From Njordibacter sp937773555 (GTDB lineage Bacteria; Pseudomonadota; Gammaproteobacteria; Pseudomonadales; Balneatricaceae): a stretch of DNA of 64,000 bases. Position numbers and translations under genes: made by a program. Below, one piece after another: positions 7,130 to 16,950 of the stretch. Location: positions 310,001 to 374,000 of the forward strand of contig NZ_CP159830.1 in assembly GCF_047730085.1 (NCBI RefSeq), written 5' to 3'. The notes below the pieces were generated by a model that saw nothing but the letters and a program-made list of their open reading frames with translations, ran no database searches and was not told the origin of the DNA. Numbering within the stretch: the stretch's first letter is position 1; each line of letters starts with the position of its first letter.

Positions 7130-9124
7130 ATGCCTACCCGTCGCGATTTAGCTAATGCCATCCGAGCCCTTAGTATAGACGCTGTCCAACAAGCTAATTC
7201 TGGTCACCCAGGAGCCCCTATGGGCATGGCTGATATCGCTGAAGTTCTATGGAATGACTTCATGAGTCATAACCCAGCGAACCCAGAGTGGTTAAACCGC
7301 GATCGTTTTGTGTTGTCTAACGGACATGGCTCAATGCTGCTTTACTCATTATTGCATCTTAGTGGCTATGACTTATCTATCGATGATGTAAAGAGCTTCC
7401 GTCAGTTGCACTCCAAAACAGCAGGCCACCCTGAATATGGCTATGCGCCTGGTATTGAAACTACCACAGGCCCACTTGGCCAAGGTGTCACCAACGCGAT
7501 AGGTATGGCTTTGGCAGAGAAAACCTTAGCTGCCCAATTTAACCGCCCAGGACACAACATTATTGATCATCACACCTATACTTTTTTAGGGGATGGATGC
7601 CTAATGGAAGGTGTTTCTCATGAAGCCTGTTCTTTAGCTGGCACCCTAGGCCTAGGCAAGCTGATTGCTTTTTATGATGACAACGGTATTTCTATTGACG
7701 GCGAAGTAGAAGGTTGGTTTACCGACGACACTGCTAAACGTTTTGAAGCTTATGGCTGGCAAGTTATTCCTGCCATTGATGGCCATGATGCTGACGCTTT
7801 ATTCGCTGCTATTGAGGCTGCTAAAGGCAACCTTGATCAACCTACCTTAATTTGTTGTAAAACCATCATTGGTTTTGGCTCACCTAACAAACAAGGTAAA
7901 GAAGATTGCCATGGGGCTCCGTTAGGCGCAGACGAAATTGCGTTAACTCGTAAAGAACTAGGCTGGACCTACGGTGCATTCGACATTCCTACAGATATTT
8001 ACGAAGAGTGGAATGCTACTGATGCTGGGGATGATGCTGAGCAAATTTGGAATCAGTCTTTTTCTGCCTATCACCAAGCCCACCCAGAATTGGCAACTGA
8101 ATTATTGCGACGTGTTTCAGGTGATCTACCAGCAGATTTTGAAGTTCAAGCGCAAACTTATATTGAGCAGCTGCAAGCTGAAGGGTCTAGTATTGCCAGT
8201 AGAAAGGCCTCACAAAACACCATCAATGCATTTGGTCCGTTATTGCCAGAATTATTAGGTGGTTCTGCAGATCTTGCAGGCTCTAACCTCACCAAGTGGG
8301 CTGGCACTAAAGGCATTACTAAAGATGATGCTAGTGGTAACTATGTGTATTACGGTGTGCGGGAATTTGCGATGTCGGCCATGATGAATGGTATGGCGTT
8401 ACATGGTGGTTTTATTCCTTACGGAGCAACGTTTTTAGTGTTTATGGAATACGCGCGCAATGCTGTGCGTATGGCTGCCTTAATGCGCCAACGTGTGTTG
8501 TTTGTTTATACCCACGACTCCATCGGTTTGGGTGAAGATGGCCCAACTCACCAACCTGTTGAACAGATTGCCAACTTACGCTTAACGCCTCATTTAGACA
8601 CGTGGCGCCCATGTGACACTGTAGAATCGGCAGTGGCCTGGAAAACCTCTCTGCAACGCACAGATGGCCCTTCAGCCCTCATTTTCTCTCGCCAAAACTT
8701 ACCGCACCAGCAACGTGATAACGCTCAGTTAGCTAACGTGGCTCGTGGTGGTTATATATTACAAGACTGTGATGGAACTCCAGAAGCTATCATCATTGCT
8801 ACGGGTTCTGAAGTAGGCATCGCTCAACAAGCCACAGACGCTCTTAATGCTCAAGGCCGTAAGGTGAGATTAGTATCTATACCGTGTACAGAACTATTTG
8901 AGCGACAAGATGCGTCTTATCAGGCACAGGTTCTTCCTGCGTCTGTTACTGCCCGTGTTGCTGTTGAAGCTGCACATGCGGATTACTGGTATAAATATGT
9001 AGGCTTAACTGGCAAAGTGATCGGTATGACTGATTTTGGTGCCTCTGCCCCTGCTAAAGAGTTGTTTGAAATGTATGGTTTCACAGTAGATAAGATTACT
9101 GCCACCGTCACTGAACTGCTGTAA
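7130..9124 (+). CDS. tkt: transketolase
   Basis: Thiamine-diphosphate enzyme of the non-oxidative pentose phosphate pathway, moving two-carbon units between sugar phosphates. The 664 residues show the expected order: N-terminal GHPGAPMGMADIAEVLW, the ThDP motif GDGCLMEGVSHEACSLAG near residue 155, the pyrimidine-binding domain with THDSIGLGEDGPTHQP near 462, and the C-terminal domain. Length is normal. An AAGGAAG ribosome site lies eight bases before the ATG. It opens a + strand run tkt-epd-pgk-fba, 13 bases before epd, which ties together pentose phosphate, pyridoxal precursor and triose steps. Confidence 0.98.
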   Translation: MPTRRDLANAIRALSIDAVQQANSGHPGAPMGMADIAEVLWNDFMSHNPANPEWLNRDRFVLSNGHGSMLLYSLLHLSGYDLSIDDVKSFRQLHSKTAGHPEYGYAPGIETTTGPLGQGVTNAIGMALAEKTLAAQFNRPGHNIIDHHTYTFLGDGCLMEGVSHEACSLAGTLGLGKLIAFYDDNGISIDGEVEGWFTDDTAKRFEAYGWQVIPAIDGHDADALFAAIEAAKGNLDQPTLICCKTIIGFGSPNKQGKEDCHGAPLGADEIALTRKELGWTYGAFDIPTDIYEEWNATDAGDDAEQIWNQSFSAYHQAHPELATELLRRVSGDLPADFEVQAQTYIEQLQAEGSSIASRKASQNTINAFGPLLPELLGGSADLAGSNLTKWAGTKGITKDDASGNYVYYGVREFAMSAMMNGMALHGGFIPYGATFLVFMEYARNAVRMAALMRQRVLFVYTHDSIGLGEDGPTHQPVEQIANLRLTPHLDTWRPCDTVESAVAWKTSLQRTDGPSALIFSRQNLPHQQRDNAQLANVARGGYILQDCDGTPEAIIIATGSEVGIAQQATDALNAQGRKVRLVSIPCTELFERQDASYQAQVLPASVTARVAVEAAHADYWYKYVGLTGKVIGMTDFGASAPAKELFEMYGFTVDKITATVTELL

Positions 9125-9137
9125 GTCGTTTATTACT

Positions 9138-10196
9138 ATGCATAAAACAAAACGTATTGCGATTAATGGTTATGGTCGGATCGGTCGTGCCGTCCTGCGG
9201 GCCATTGAAGAGCGTAGCTTGCAACATGAGTTACAAGTAGTGGCTATTAATGACCTAGGTATTGCCGAATCTGTGGTTTATGAAACACGTTATGACTCTG
9301 TGCATGGTGCTTTTCCTGCTTTGGTAGAAGCTACAGACCGTGGCATGCGAGTTGTGTCAGACCATGCCACGACCAGCATCGACTTGCTCCAAGTAAGTGA
9401 CGCGACTGCACTGCCATGGGGTGACCTAGACGTTGACTTAGTAATGGAATGCTCTGGCAACATGAGTGAGCGCAAACTTGCGCAGCAACACCTCACATCT
9501 GGTGCAGGGAAAGTATTAATTGGTGCTGCAGCTGGCACTGATGTGGATCTGACGGTCGTTTATGGTATTAACCATGAGCTTATTAAGCCATCTCATCGTA
9601 TTGTCTCCAATGCCTCCTGTACGACCAACTGCTTGGCCCCGGTACTTAAACCATTAAACGACTCCATTGGTATTGAAGATGGTCTAATGACAACCATTCA
9701 TGCTTATACTAATGGCCAAGTGCTCACTGACACAGTGATTGATAAAACCGACCTGCGCCGGGGTCGATCAGCCACTCAATCGATGATACCCACATCGACG
9801 CATGCCACCGAAGCTTTGGGCTGGGTATTGCCTGAGTTGGCAGATAAAATTACGGGTATATCCATGAGAGTGCCCACCATTAACGTGTCGGTGGTAGATT
9901 TAGTCTTCCGTCCCAGTCGTGATGTGACAATTGCTGAAGTGAATCAAATTATGGCGGATGCCGTGGCCAAAGATAACCATGATGTGCTGGGCTATAATCA
10001 ACAGCCCTTGGTGTCTATTGATTTTAATCACTGCTCAAAATCAGCCACTTTTGACGCAACCCAAACAATGAAGATGGGCCGGCTAATAAAAATTCTAGCT
10101 TGGTACGATAATGAATGGGGCTATGCTAACCGTATGATCGACGTCGCTTTGACCATGTTGCATACAGACGAATTAATTGCTCAGGAAAATTTATGA
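9138..10196 (+). CDS. epd: erythrose-4-phosphate / glyceraldehyde-3-phosphate dehydrogenase
   Basis: A 352-residue GAPDH-superfamily enzyme with the NAD-binding GYGRIGR at residues 11-17, the catalytic Cys161 in ASCTTNCLAP and His188 in TTIHAY. Features that favour Epd over glycolytic GAPDH are the VVYGINHELI and PLVSIDFNHC segments and the gene position between tkt and pgk, as in many gammaproteobacteria. Epd oxidises erythrose-4-phosphate to 4-phosphoerythronate, the first step of the DXP-dependent pyridoxal phosphate route. A GAPDH role cannot be excluded from sequence alone. The last codons overlap the pgk start by four bases. Confidence 0.88.
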   Translation: MHKTKRIAINGYGRIGRAVLRAIEERSLQHELQVVAINDLGIAESVVYETRYDSVHGAFPALVEATDRGMRVVSDHATTSIDLLQVSDATALPWGDLDVDLVMECSGNMSERKLAQQHLTSGAGKVLIGAAAGTDVDLTVVYGINHELIKPSHRIVSNASCTTNCLAPVLKPLNDSIGIEDGLMTTIHAYTNGQVLTDTVIDKTDLRRGRSATQSMIPTSTHATEALGWVLPELADKITGISMRVPTINVSVVDLVFRPSRDVTIAEVNQIMADAVAKDNHDVLGYNQQPLVSIDFNHCSKSATFDATQTMKMGRLIKILAWYDNEWGYANRMIDVALTMLHTDELIAQENL

Positions 10197-11353
10197 CCAT
10201 CATTAAAATGACTGACTTAGATTTGCGTGGCCAGAGAGTATTGATTCGTGAAGACCTCAACGTGCCTATTAAAAATGGTGTTATTACTAGTGATGCCCGT
10301 TTGCGGGCAGCTTTGCCTAGCATTAAAATAGCATTGCAGTTGGGTGCAAAGCTAATGGTAACGTCTCACCTAGGCCGTCCAATAGAGGGTGTTTATGATG
10401 AGAAGTTCTCTTTAGCACCTGTGGTAGACTACCTAAAAGAAAAATTACAGTGCACTGTGCGCTTGCAGAAGGATTGGTTAGACGGGGTAGACATCGCTGA
10501 AGGTGAATTGGTAGTTTTAGAAAACTGCCGGTTTAATATTGGTGAGAAAGCTAACGATGACGCTTTGGCAAAAAAAATGGCATCTTTATGTGAAGTTTAT
10601 GTAAATGACGCTTTTGGCGCTGCTCACCGAGCACAAGCCAGCACCCATGGCATTGCGAAATTTGTAAAAACAGCCTGCGCGGGCCCTCTATTGATTACCG
10701 AGCTAGACGCCTTGGGTAGAGCTTTAGATAACCCTAAGCGGCCATTAGTTGCTATTGTAGGTGGTTCTAAAGTGTCTACTAAGCTTACAGTACTGGAAAC
10801 CTTATCTGACAAAGTTGATCAATTAATCGTAGGTGGAGGCATAGCTAACACCTTTTTGGCTGCAGCAGGATTTCCTGTGGGTAAATCCTTGTACGAGGCT
10901 AACTTAATAGCTAATGCAAAAGCACTGATGGAAAAGACCTCTATACCCTTGCCTACAGATGTAGTGACTGCTAAAGAATTCAGCGAAACTGCTATAGCAA
11001 CAATTCAAAGTGCAACACATGTTATGGCAGACGATATGATTATGGATGTTGGCCCAGAAACTGCTCACTATTTGGCCAGTATTCTTAAAGATGCAGGTAC
11101 GATCATTTGGAATGGGCCTTTAGGCGTGTTTGAATTTGACCAGTTTGGCGGTGGGACCGAAGTTTTATCTAACGCCATTGCGGCGTCACCTGCGTTTTCT
11201 ATCGCTGGTGGTGGTGATACACTGGCTGCCGTAGACAAATACGAGATTGCTGATCAAGTATCTTATATTTCCACTGGCGGTGGCGCATTTCTTGAGTTTG
11301 TAGAAGGCAAAAAATTGCCTGCAGTGGCCATTTTAGAACAACGTGGCCTGTAA
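10193..11353 (+). CDS. pgk: phosphoglycerate kinase
   Basis: Glycolytic/gluconeogenic enzyme converting 1,3-bisphosphoglycerate and ADP to 3-phosphoglycerate and ATP. The 386-residue length matches proteobacterial PGKs. Motifs seen are VLIREDLNVPIKNG at the N-terminus, the substrate arginine region SHLGRP, VAIVGGSKVSTKL near 185, and the nucleotide-binding AGGGDTLAAVDKY near 340. It starts in the ATGA that closes epd, so the two are translationally coupled, and fba follows 44 bases later. Confidence 0.98.
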   Translation: MTIIKMTDLDLRGQRVLIREDLNVPIKNGVITSDARLRAALPSIKIALQLGAKLMVTSHLGRPIEGVYDEKFSLAPVVDYLKEKLQCTVRLQKDWLDGVDIAEGELVVLENCRFNIGEKANDDALAKKMASLCEVYVNDAFGAAHRAQASTHGIAKFVKTACAGPLLITELDALGRALDNPKRPLVAIVGGSKVSTKLTVLETLSDKVDQLIVGGGIANTFLAAAGFPVGKSLYEANLIANAKALMEKTSIPLPTDVVTAKEFSETAIATIQSATHVMADDMIMDVGPETAHYLASILKDAGTIIWNGPLGVFEFDQFGGGTEVLSNAIAASPAFSIAGGGDTLAAVDKYEIADQVSYISTGGGAFLEFVEGKKLPAVAILEQRGL

Positions 11354-11397
11354 ATAAAAATTAACTTACCTTATTTTAGATAGAATGGAGAAGTCCC

Positions 11398-12438
11398 ATG
11401 GCTTTAGTCAGCATGCGTCAACTATTGGATCACGCCGCCGAACATAGTTACGGTATTCCAGCCTACAATGTAAATAACCTTGAGCAAATGCGTGCCATCA
11501 TGCAAGCAGCTGATGCCACCGATAGCCCGGTTATCGTTCAAGCGTCTGCTGGTGCCCGTAAGTATGCTGGGTCAAACTTTCTCAAACACATGATCTTAGC
11601 GGCTATTGAGGAATTTCCTCATATTCCCGTGTGTATGCATTTAGATCATGGTAATTCCTCATCCACATGTCAGCGTGCAATTGCCATGGGGTTCTCGTCA
11701 GTGATGATGGATGGCTCTTTAGGTGAAGATTCTAAAACACCAACAAGCTATGACTACAATGTGGAAGTGACCCAGCGTACTGTAGAAATGGCCCATGCGT
11801 GTGGTGTTTCTGTAGAAGGTGAGCTGGGCTGCTTGGGGTCTTTAGAAACAGGTGAGGCAGGTGAAGAAGACGGTGTTGGTGCGGTAGGCAAATTAACCCT
11901 AGAGCAAATGTTAACAGACCCAGATGAAGCAGTAGACTTTGTTAGCAAAACTAGAGTAGATGCATTAGCTATTGCCTGTGGTACTAGCCATGGTGCATAC
12001 AAGTTTACACGTCCGCCCACAGGTGACATTCTAGCCATTGATCGTATTCGCGAAATTCATAGCAAGATTCCAAACACTCACCTAGTTATGCATGGTTCTT
12101 CCTCTGTACCTCAAGACTGGCTAGCAGTTATTAATGAGTTTGGTGGTGCTATTCCAGAGACCTATGGTGTGCCAGTAGAGCAAATTGTTGAAGGTATTAA
12201 ACATGGCGTACGTAAGATTAACATTGATACCGACTTACGTTTGGCCTCAACGGGTGCAGTGCGTCGCTTCTTAGCTGAAAATCCAAGTGAGTTTGATCCA
12301 CGTAAATTTCTTACAGTTACTATGCACGCCATGCAGGCCTTGTGTCACTCTCGCTATGAGTCGTTTGGTGCAGCGGGTAATGCCAGTAAAATTCGCCCTG
12401 TTGGGCTAGAAGCGATGGCCGATATGTATGGCCTTTAA
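11398..12438 (+). CDS. fba: class II fructose-bisphosphate aldolase
   Basis: Zinc-dependent aldolase of 346 residues that interconverts fructose-1,6-bisphosphate and two triose phosphates. Metal-ligand and active-site segments are visible: CMHLDHGNSSS near residue 80, EGELG near 139, CGTSHGAYK near 198 and VMHGSSSVPQ near 232, plus the C-terminal MHAMQALCHSRYE. The sequence type is the class IIB form often labelled Calvin-cycle subtype, common in pseudomonad-like bacteria; it does not imply carbon fixation here. A GGAGAAG ribosome site precedes the ATG. No clear terminator was seen in the 24 bases before the convergent panC. Confidence 0.96.
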   Translation: MALVSMRQLLDHAAEHSYGIPAYNVNNLEQMRAIMQAADATDSPVIVQASAGARKYAGSNFLKHMILAAIEEFPHIPVCMHLDHGNSSSTCQRAIAMGFSSVMMDGSLGEDSKTPTSYDYNVEVTQRTVEMAHACGVSVEGELGCLGSLETGEAGEEDGVGAVGKLTLEQMLTDPDEAVDFVSKTRVDALAIACGTSHGAYKFTRPPTGDILAIDRIREIHSKIPNTHLVMHGSSSVPQDWLAVINEFGGAIPETYGVPVEQIVEGIKHGVRKINIDTDLRLASTGAVRRFLAENPSEFDPRKFLTVTMHAMQALCHSRYESFGAAGNASKIRPVGLEAMADMYGL

Positions 12439-12462
12439 CGCCTAATTCTTTAGAGCCAAAAG

Positions 12463-13317
12463 CTATAGTTGTAAGGTGAAGCGTATGTTATCAATCAGCC
12501 TTGCCTTGCCCAAATAGGCGGCGGCTACAATCGCAAGGTGTGAATCACTATTGGTTGCTGGTTGTAAGTCATTTTGGCGACAAATCTTGAAATAGTCACG
12601 TTCAAAGCCCGCAGATTCAAGCTGGCACTGCGCTTGATCTTCCAGTTTTTGTAAATCACTTTCGCCTTGCTCAAGGGCTAACCTGCAGTTGATTAAACAC
12701 GCATATAATTGTGCAGCTTGGCCTAATTCTGAGTTACTTAAATAGCCATTGCGGGAGCTTAGTGCTAAGCCACTTTCTGCCCGTGCAATGGGTGCACCGA
12801 TAATTTTTACGGGTAGGCAAAGGTCATTGGTTAGTTGCTTAATGACTAAGAATTGTTGGTAATCTTTAAGTCCAAAAATAGCCAAATCTGGCTGAACAAT
12901 ACCAAATAATTTACTCACAACGGTAGCTACACCAGTGAAATGCCCTGGCCGACTGGCACCACACAAAAGTTGATCTAGGTGAGGCACTTTCACCACAGTA
13001 GAGCTCACATTAGTAGTGGGGTACATTTCATCAACATTGGGTGCAAATAACACATGACACCCGCGACTTATTAGTTTTTCTTGGTCTGCCATAAATGTAC
13101 GTGGGTAACCATTAAAATCTTCTCCAGGACCAAATTGAAGTGGGTTAACAAAAATGCTAGCCACTACTAAGTCAGCCTCCTCTAGCGCTCGATCTATGAG
13201 CTGTAAATGACCTTCATGTAGATTGCCCATAGTAGGTACAAAAGCGATCACTTTATGATCTAACTTAGCCTGCCAAAGGTGGCTTCGTAGCTGGTTGATG
13301 CTGTCGATAGTATGCAT
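12463..13317 (-). CDS. panC: pantothenate synthetase
   Basis: Joins pantoate and beta-alanine with ATP in pantothenate (coenzyme A) synthesis. The 284-residue protein has the HIGH-like nucleotidyltransferase motif TMGNLHEGH near residue 30, SIFVNPLQFGPGED near 54, and the later ESGLALSSRN segment matching the KMSK-like loop region. Normal family length. It is the last gene of the minus-strand run dksA-gluQ-pcnB-folK-panB-panC, 18 bases behind panB. Confidence 0.98.
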   Translation of the reverse strand: MHTIDSINQLRSHLWQAKLDHKVIAFVPTMGNLHEGHLQLIDRALEEADLVVASIFVNPLQFGPGEDFNGYPRTFMADQEKLISRGCHVLFAPNVDEMYPTTNVSSTVVKVPHLDQLLCGASRPGHFTGVATVVSKLFGIVQPDLAIFGLKDYQQFLVIKQLTNDLCLPVKIIGAPIARAESGLALSSRNGYLSNSELGQAAQLYACLINCRLALEQGESDLQKLEDQAQCQLESAGFERDYFKICRQNDLQPATNSDSHLAIVAAAYLGKARLIDNIRFTLQL

Positions 13318-13335
13318 AGTTGTAGTGTCGTAGGG

Positions 13336-14130
13336 TTAACTAAAGCAATGTTCTGGAGTTGGGAAAGCCCCAGATTTTACTTCTAAAACATAGGCTTCTA
13401 ATGCCCTCAGTACATCACCTTCTTGTTGTAAGAAATTTTTTACAAATCGAGCAGGCTTGCCGGGGGTAATGCCCAGCATGTCATAAATAACTAGGACTTG
13501 AGCATCGGTATCTGGTCCTGCGCCAATACCGATAACAGGGACAGAGACGGCTTCAGTAATGGCTTTTCCTACGCGGCTTGGAACACACTCTAACAAAATC
13601 ATACTAGCCCCTGCTGCTTCTAGCTCTAGCGCTTCATTAAGTAGGCTAGCCGCTTGCTCTGGGGTTTTACCTTGCACTCGATAACCGCCCAGTTTATTCA
13701 CCGCTTGAGGCGTAAGCCCTAAGTGGGCACATACAGGAATCCCTTGTTCGAAGAGCTTGCGCACAGTGTCTTTTAGCCACAGGCCCCCCTCTAACTTAAC
13801 GATTTGTGCGCCTGCCTGCATTAGGGCTGTCGCGTTAGTCATGGCTTGTTCTACCGTACGGTAACTCATAAATGGCATGTCGGCCATAATCAGGCTTTCA
13901 CTGTTGCCAGCCTCTACACAACGAGTGTGATAGACCATTTGCTCCATAGTCACAGGAAGGGTTGAGTTGTGGCCTTGTAATACCATACCCAAAGAATCAC
14001 CTACCAAAATAACATCGATACCTGCTTGGTTTACTCGCTGAGTAAAGCTTGCATCGTAGCTAGTAATACAAGTAGCCTTTTCACCCGCCTCTTTTAGGCG
14101 CGTTAGGCTGTGCAGCGTAGTTTTTGACAT
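13336..14130 (-). CDS. panB: 3-methyl-2-oxobutanoate hydroxymethyltransferase
   Basis: First committed step of pantothenate synthesis: transfers a hydroxymethyl group from methylene-tetrahydrofolate to ketoisovalerate. At 264 residues it has the family length. Motifs seen are VGDSLGMVLQGHNSTLPVT near residue 43 (substrate and Mg site), AHLGLTPQ near 136 and IGIGAGPDTDAQVLV near 200. A CGGAG ribosome site lies upstream of the ATG. It sits between folK and panC; folate and pantothenate genes share this arrangement in many gammaproteobacteria. Confidence 0.98.
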   Translation of the reverse strand: MSKTTLHSLTRLKEAGEKATCITSYDASFTQRVNQAGIDVILVGDSLGMVLQGHNSTLPVTMEQMVYHTRCVEAGNSESLIMADMPFMSYRTVEQAMTNATALMQAGAQIVKLEGGLWLKDTVRKLFEQGIPVCAHLGLTPQAVNKLGGYRVQGKTPEQAASLLNEALELEAAGASMILLECVPSRVGKAITEAVSVPVIGIGAGPDTDAQVLVIYDMLGITPGKPARFVKNFLQQEGDVLRALEAYVLEVKSGAFPTPEHCFS

Positions 14131-14167
14131 GGTGCATTAGCTCCGGGTGATTGAGTAGGTCAGTGCG

Positions 14168-14650
14168 TTAGGCTTCAATGCAGATCAAACCATCTATTGG
14201 GCATTGCTGCAAGAGTTGTTGTAATGGGGTACCGTTAGGGAGTAAAAGCTCCGGGCAAAGTTCTAGTAAAGGGCCAATTACAAAATCACGTCTACTTAAC
14301 TCAGTGTGAGGGACGGTTAGGCGTGAGTTCTGAATGGTTTGGTCAGCAAATAATAGTAGATCTAAGTCTAAGGTGCGTGGCCCCCAATGCCGCTCACGAA
14401 CTCGTTGATGATGCTGCTCTATGCTTTGTAACTCGTCCAGTAAAGCCAGAGGCTCTAGTTCAGTTGCCAATAAAACCACTGCATTAACAAAGTCATCTTG
14501 GTCTTGAGGCCCCACAGGCTTGCTCAGATAGAGTTTAGACGCTAATAACAGTTGGCTTTGTGGTAGCTGTTTTAAATCCTCTATAGCCTGCCTGACATGG
14601 TCCTTTGGGTTGTCAAGATTACTACCTAAACCAATAAATGCGTTAACCAT
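14168..14650 (-). CDS. folK: 6-hydroxymethyl-7,8-dihydropterin pyrophosphokinase
   Basis: Folate pathway kinase that transfers pyrophosphate from ATP to the pterin. The 160-residue protein starts MVNAFIGLGSNL, the usual HPPK opening, and contains PVGPQDQDDFVNAVV and the RxWGPRTLDLDLLLF signature with the Mg-binding Asp pair near residue 95. A longer frame reaches back ten codons, but the internal ATG at 14650 fits the family and overlaps the end of pcnB by eight bases, so I chose it. It continues into panB 37 bases later. Confidence 0.96.
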   Translation of the reverse strand: MVNAFIGLGSNLDNPKDHVRQAIEDLKQLPQSQLLLASKLYLSKPVGPQDQDDFVNAVVLLATELEPLALLDELQSIEQHHQRVRERHWGPRTLDLDLLLFADQTIQNSRLTVPHTELSRRDFVIGPLLELCPELLLPNGTPLQQLLQQCPIDGLICIEA

Positions 14651-15998
14651 CTTCGCTCTCTTTTGGTTTCTTTGGCGCACGCTTTTTTGGCGCAGGTTTA
14701 CCTAATTCTTTAGTCATTTGCTCACGCCTATCACCACTGGCAAACTGGTACTCAGTCCACCATTCGCCTAAGTTCTCTAGTTTTTCTCCACTGGCTTCGC
14801 GTAATAATACAAAATCATAAGCAGCTCTAAAACGCTTGTTGTCTACTAATTCTGCAGCACGGTTGCCGTGGCGTCGTGGTAGCCTTAACTGCATATCCCA
14901 AATTTCCTTCATCGGCGTGCTAAAGCGACGTGGAATAGAGGTGCGTTTAACCTGCTGCAATATGACATCCTGAGCGGCTTGGTGCATCGCGGGTATGGGC
15001 GGCATATTGCGAATTTGAGATAGTCTTTGCTGCAATGGATGCCATAGCAGCGCAGCAAATAAATAAGCTGGGGTAACACTTTTTCCTTGAGCAATGCGCT
15101 CGTCAGAATTACGCAGGGCTAAAACAACAAAATCTTCTACCTGAAAATCTTCTGTTTCATCGTTCTCAATAGCAGCGTCAGTGGCAGGAAATAAGAACTT
15201 AAATAAATCATAGTCACGCAAAAGGTAGTAGGTCTGTTCGCCATTGCCTGATAGTAGCAACTTTAATATTTCTTCAAACATCCGTGCTGCAGGAATAGGC
15301 TCCAATAAATGGCCTAGGGTATGCATGGGTTCGGCTGTTGCAGGATCAATTTCAAAGTCTAATTTAGCAGCAAAGCGAATGGCTCTAAGCATGCGAACTG
15401 GGTCTTCTCTATAACGAGCTTGAGGATCACCGATCATGCGAATGCTGCGTTTCTCTATGTCTTCAATACCTCCAGCAAAATCATGGATGGTGAAGCCATT
15501 AATGTTGTAATACATCGCATTAATGGTGAAATCTCGACGCATGGCATCGTCATCCACGGTACCATAAACATTGTCACGCAATAACATCCCGCTTTCGGCT
15601 TGTTTGGCTTGGCTACTATTTTCGCTAGTAAGGTGGCTTGCCCTAAACGTAGCCACCTCAATTATTTCACGACCAAAGCGAACATGCACTAAGCGAAAGC
15701 GACGGCCAATAAGAATGGAATTTCTAAATAGCTTATGGACCTGCTCTGGATGCGCATCTGTAGCGATATCAAAATCTTTAGGTTGTTTGCCCAAAAGAAT
15801 ATCACGCACTCCTCCGCCCACCAAAAACCCTTGGTAGCCTGCATCTTTTAGTCGATAAAGCACCTTAAGTGCATTGTCACTAATGTCACGGCGAGAAATA
15901 TCATGATGATCGCGGGTGATGATATTGGGGCCTGTTGGTGCTGCTGCTGCCGGTTGGTCGCCTTTGACCATGTTAACCAGCTTAGAAATAAAACCCAT
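14643..15998 (-). CDS. pcnB: poly(A) polymerase I
   Basis: Adds 3-prime poly(A) tails that promote RNA decay. The nucleotidyltransferase head is evident: LVGGGVRDILLGKQPKDFDIATDA near residue 55 with the catalytic Asp pair, then RRFRLVHVRFG and RRDFTINAMYYN, the tRNA-nucleotidyltransferase-like fold, and a basic Lys/Arg-rich tail (KPAPKKRAPKKPK) that likely binds RNA. A TTG further upstream (16031) extends the frame by 11 residues without a ribosome site; the ATG at 15998, giving MGFISKLVN, fits homologues better. About 451 residues. The end overlaps folK. Confidence 0.95.
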   Translation of the reverse strand: MGFISKLVNMVKGDQPAAAAPTGPNIITRDHHDISRRDISDNALKVLYRLKDAGYQGFLVGGGVRDILLGKQPKDFDIATDAHPEQVHKLFRNSILIGRRFRLVHVRFGREIIEVATFRASHLTSENSSQAKQAESGMLLRDNVYGTVDDDAMRRDFTINAMYYNINGFTIHDFAGGIEDIEKRSIRMIGDPQARYREDPVRMLRAIRFAAKLDFEIDPATAEPMHTLGHLLEPIPAARMFEEILKLLLSGNGEQTYYLLRDYDLFKFLFPATDAAIENDETEDFQVEDFVVLALRNSDERIAQGKSVTPAYLFAALLWHPLQQRLSQIRNMPPIPAMHQAAQDVILQQVKRTSIPRRFSTPMKEIWDMQLRLPRRHGNRAAELVDNKRFRAAYDFVLLREASGEKLENLGEWWTEYQFASGDRREQMTKELGKPAPKKRAPKKPKESEDG

Positions 15999-16070
15999 AG
16001 AAGTCGTCGACTCGGTTTGGTGGAAAATCAAAAAACAAATGTAGCGCGCATTCTACCATTGCCTTGCTAG

Positions 16071-16943
16071 CTAGACAAAGGCAATAGGGTCTTGCATCTG
16101 CTTGGGTACGCTGTTGATATCCCATTGCGCAATTGCCTGGGCTAATTGTTCTTCAACAGGGGCTTTGCGAAAGGTGCACGGTGTAGTTTGACCTAAGCGT
16201 TCTAATGCCTCAGACAACAGTGCAGGTGCTTGCGTTATGTCCAGTGGGGATGCTAAGTTTTGTTTACTGAGTTTTTGCCCTTGGTGGTTAGTAATAATAG
16301 GAATGTGCCCATAAATAGGTTGTTTATAACCCAAACAGGTTTGTAGCCACACTTGGCGAGGTGTTTGATGATACAAGTCACTGCCACGAATAACGTGACT
16401 TATATTTTGTTCGGCATCATCTGCAACAACAGCCAGTTGGTAGGAGAATAGCTGATCTTTACGTTGCACCACAAAGTCACCCACGTCATTGCTAAGGTGC
16501 TGTGTTTGAGGACCAATAATAACGTCATCTAGGGTAATGCTTGTTTGAGGCAATACAATACGCATCGCCACATCCTTCAAAGAGGGTGGCTGAGTTAAGC
16601 ACTGACAGCTATAAAGTGGGTCCGCCTGAAATTGTATCCGGCTGCAGCTGCAGGCATAAATCCGGCCCTGTTGGCGCAGTTGTTCGAGGACCTCGTGGTA
16701 GGCAGGTTGGCGCTTGCTCTGAAACATCGGCGTGCCGTCCCAGTGCAATCCAAAGGTGTCTAGGCAGGAAAAAATAGCGTCAATGGAGCCAGAATCGGAG
16801 CGAGGTGGGTCTAAATCCTCTATGCGCAAAAGCCAATGGCCTTTGTTGGCACGGGCATCTAAGTAGCTTGCTAAGGCAGCTACCAAAGAGCCAAAATGCA
16901 AAGGGCCACTCGGCGTTGGTGCAAAGCGGCCAATGTAGCCCAT
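16071..16943 (-). CDS. gluQ: glutamyl-Q tRNA(Asp) synthetase
   Basis: A truncated glutamyl-tRNA synthetase paralogue that attaches glutamate to queuosine of tRNA-Asp. The 290-residue protein has the GluRS catalytic opening GRFAPTPSGPLHFGSL, the zinc-binding cysteines in YACSCSRIQ and YSCQC, and a KLSKQN signature near residue 232, but no anticodon-binding domain, as expected for GluQ. It follows dksA by seven bases; the dksA-gluQ pair is conserved in gammaproteobacteria. Confidence 0.95.
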   Translation of the reverse strand: MGYIGRFAPTPSGPLHFGSLVAALASYLDARANKGHWLLRIEDLDPPRSDSGSIDAIFSCLDTFGLHWDGTPMFQSKRQPAYHEVLEQLRQQGRIYACSCSRIQFQADPLYSCQCLTQPPSLKDVAMRIVLPQTSITLDDVIIGPQTQHLSNDVGDFVVQRKDQLFSYQLAVVADDAEQNISHVIRGSDLYHQTPRQVWLQTCLGYKQPIYGHIPIITNHQGQKLSKQNLASPLDITQAPALLSEALERLGQTTPCTFRKAPVEEQLAQAIAQWDINSVPKQMQDPIAFV

Positions 16944-16950
16944 GGTCAGC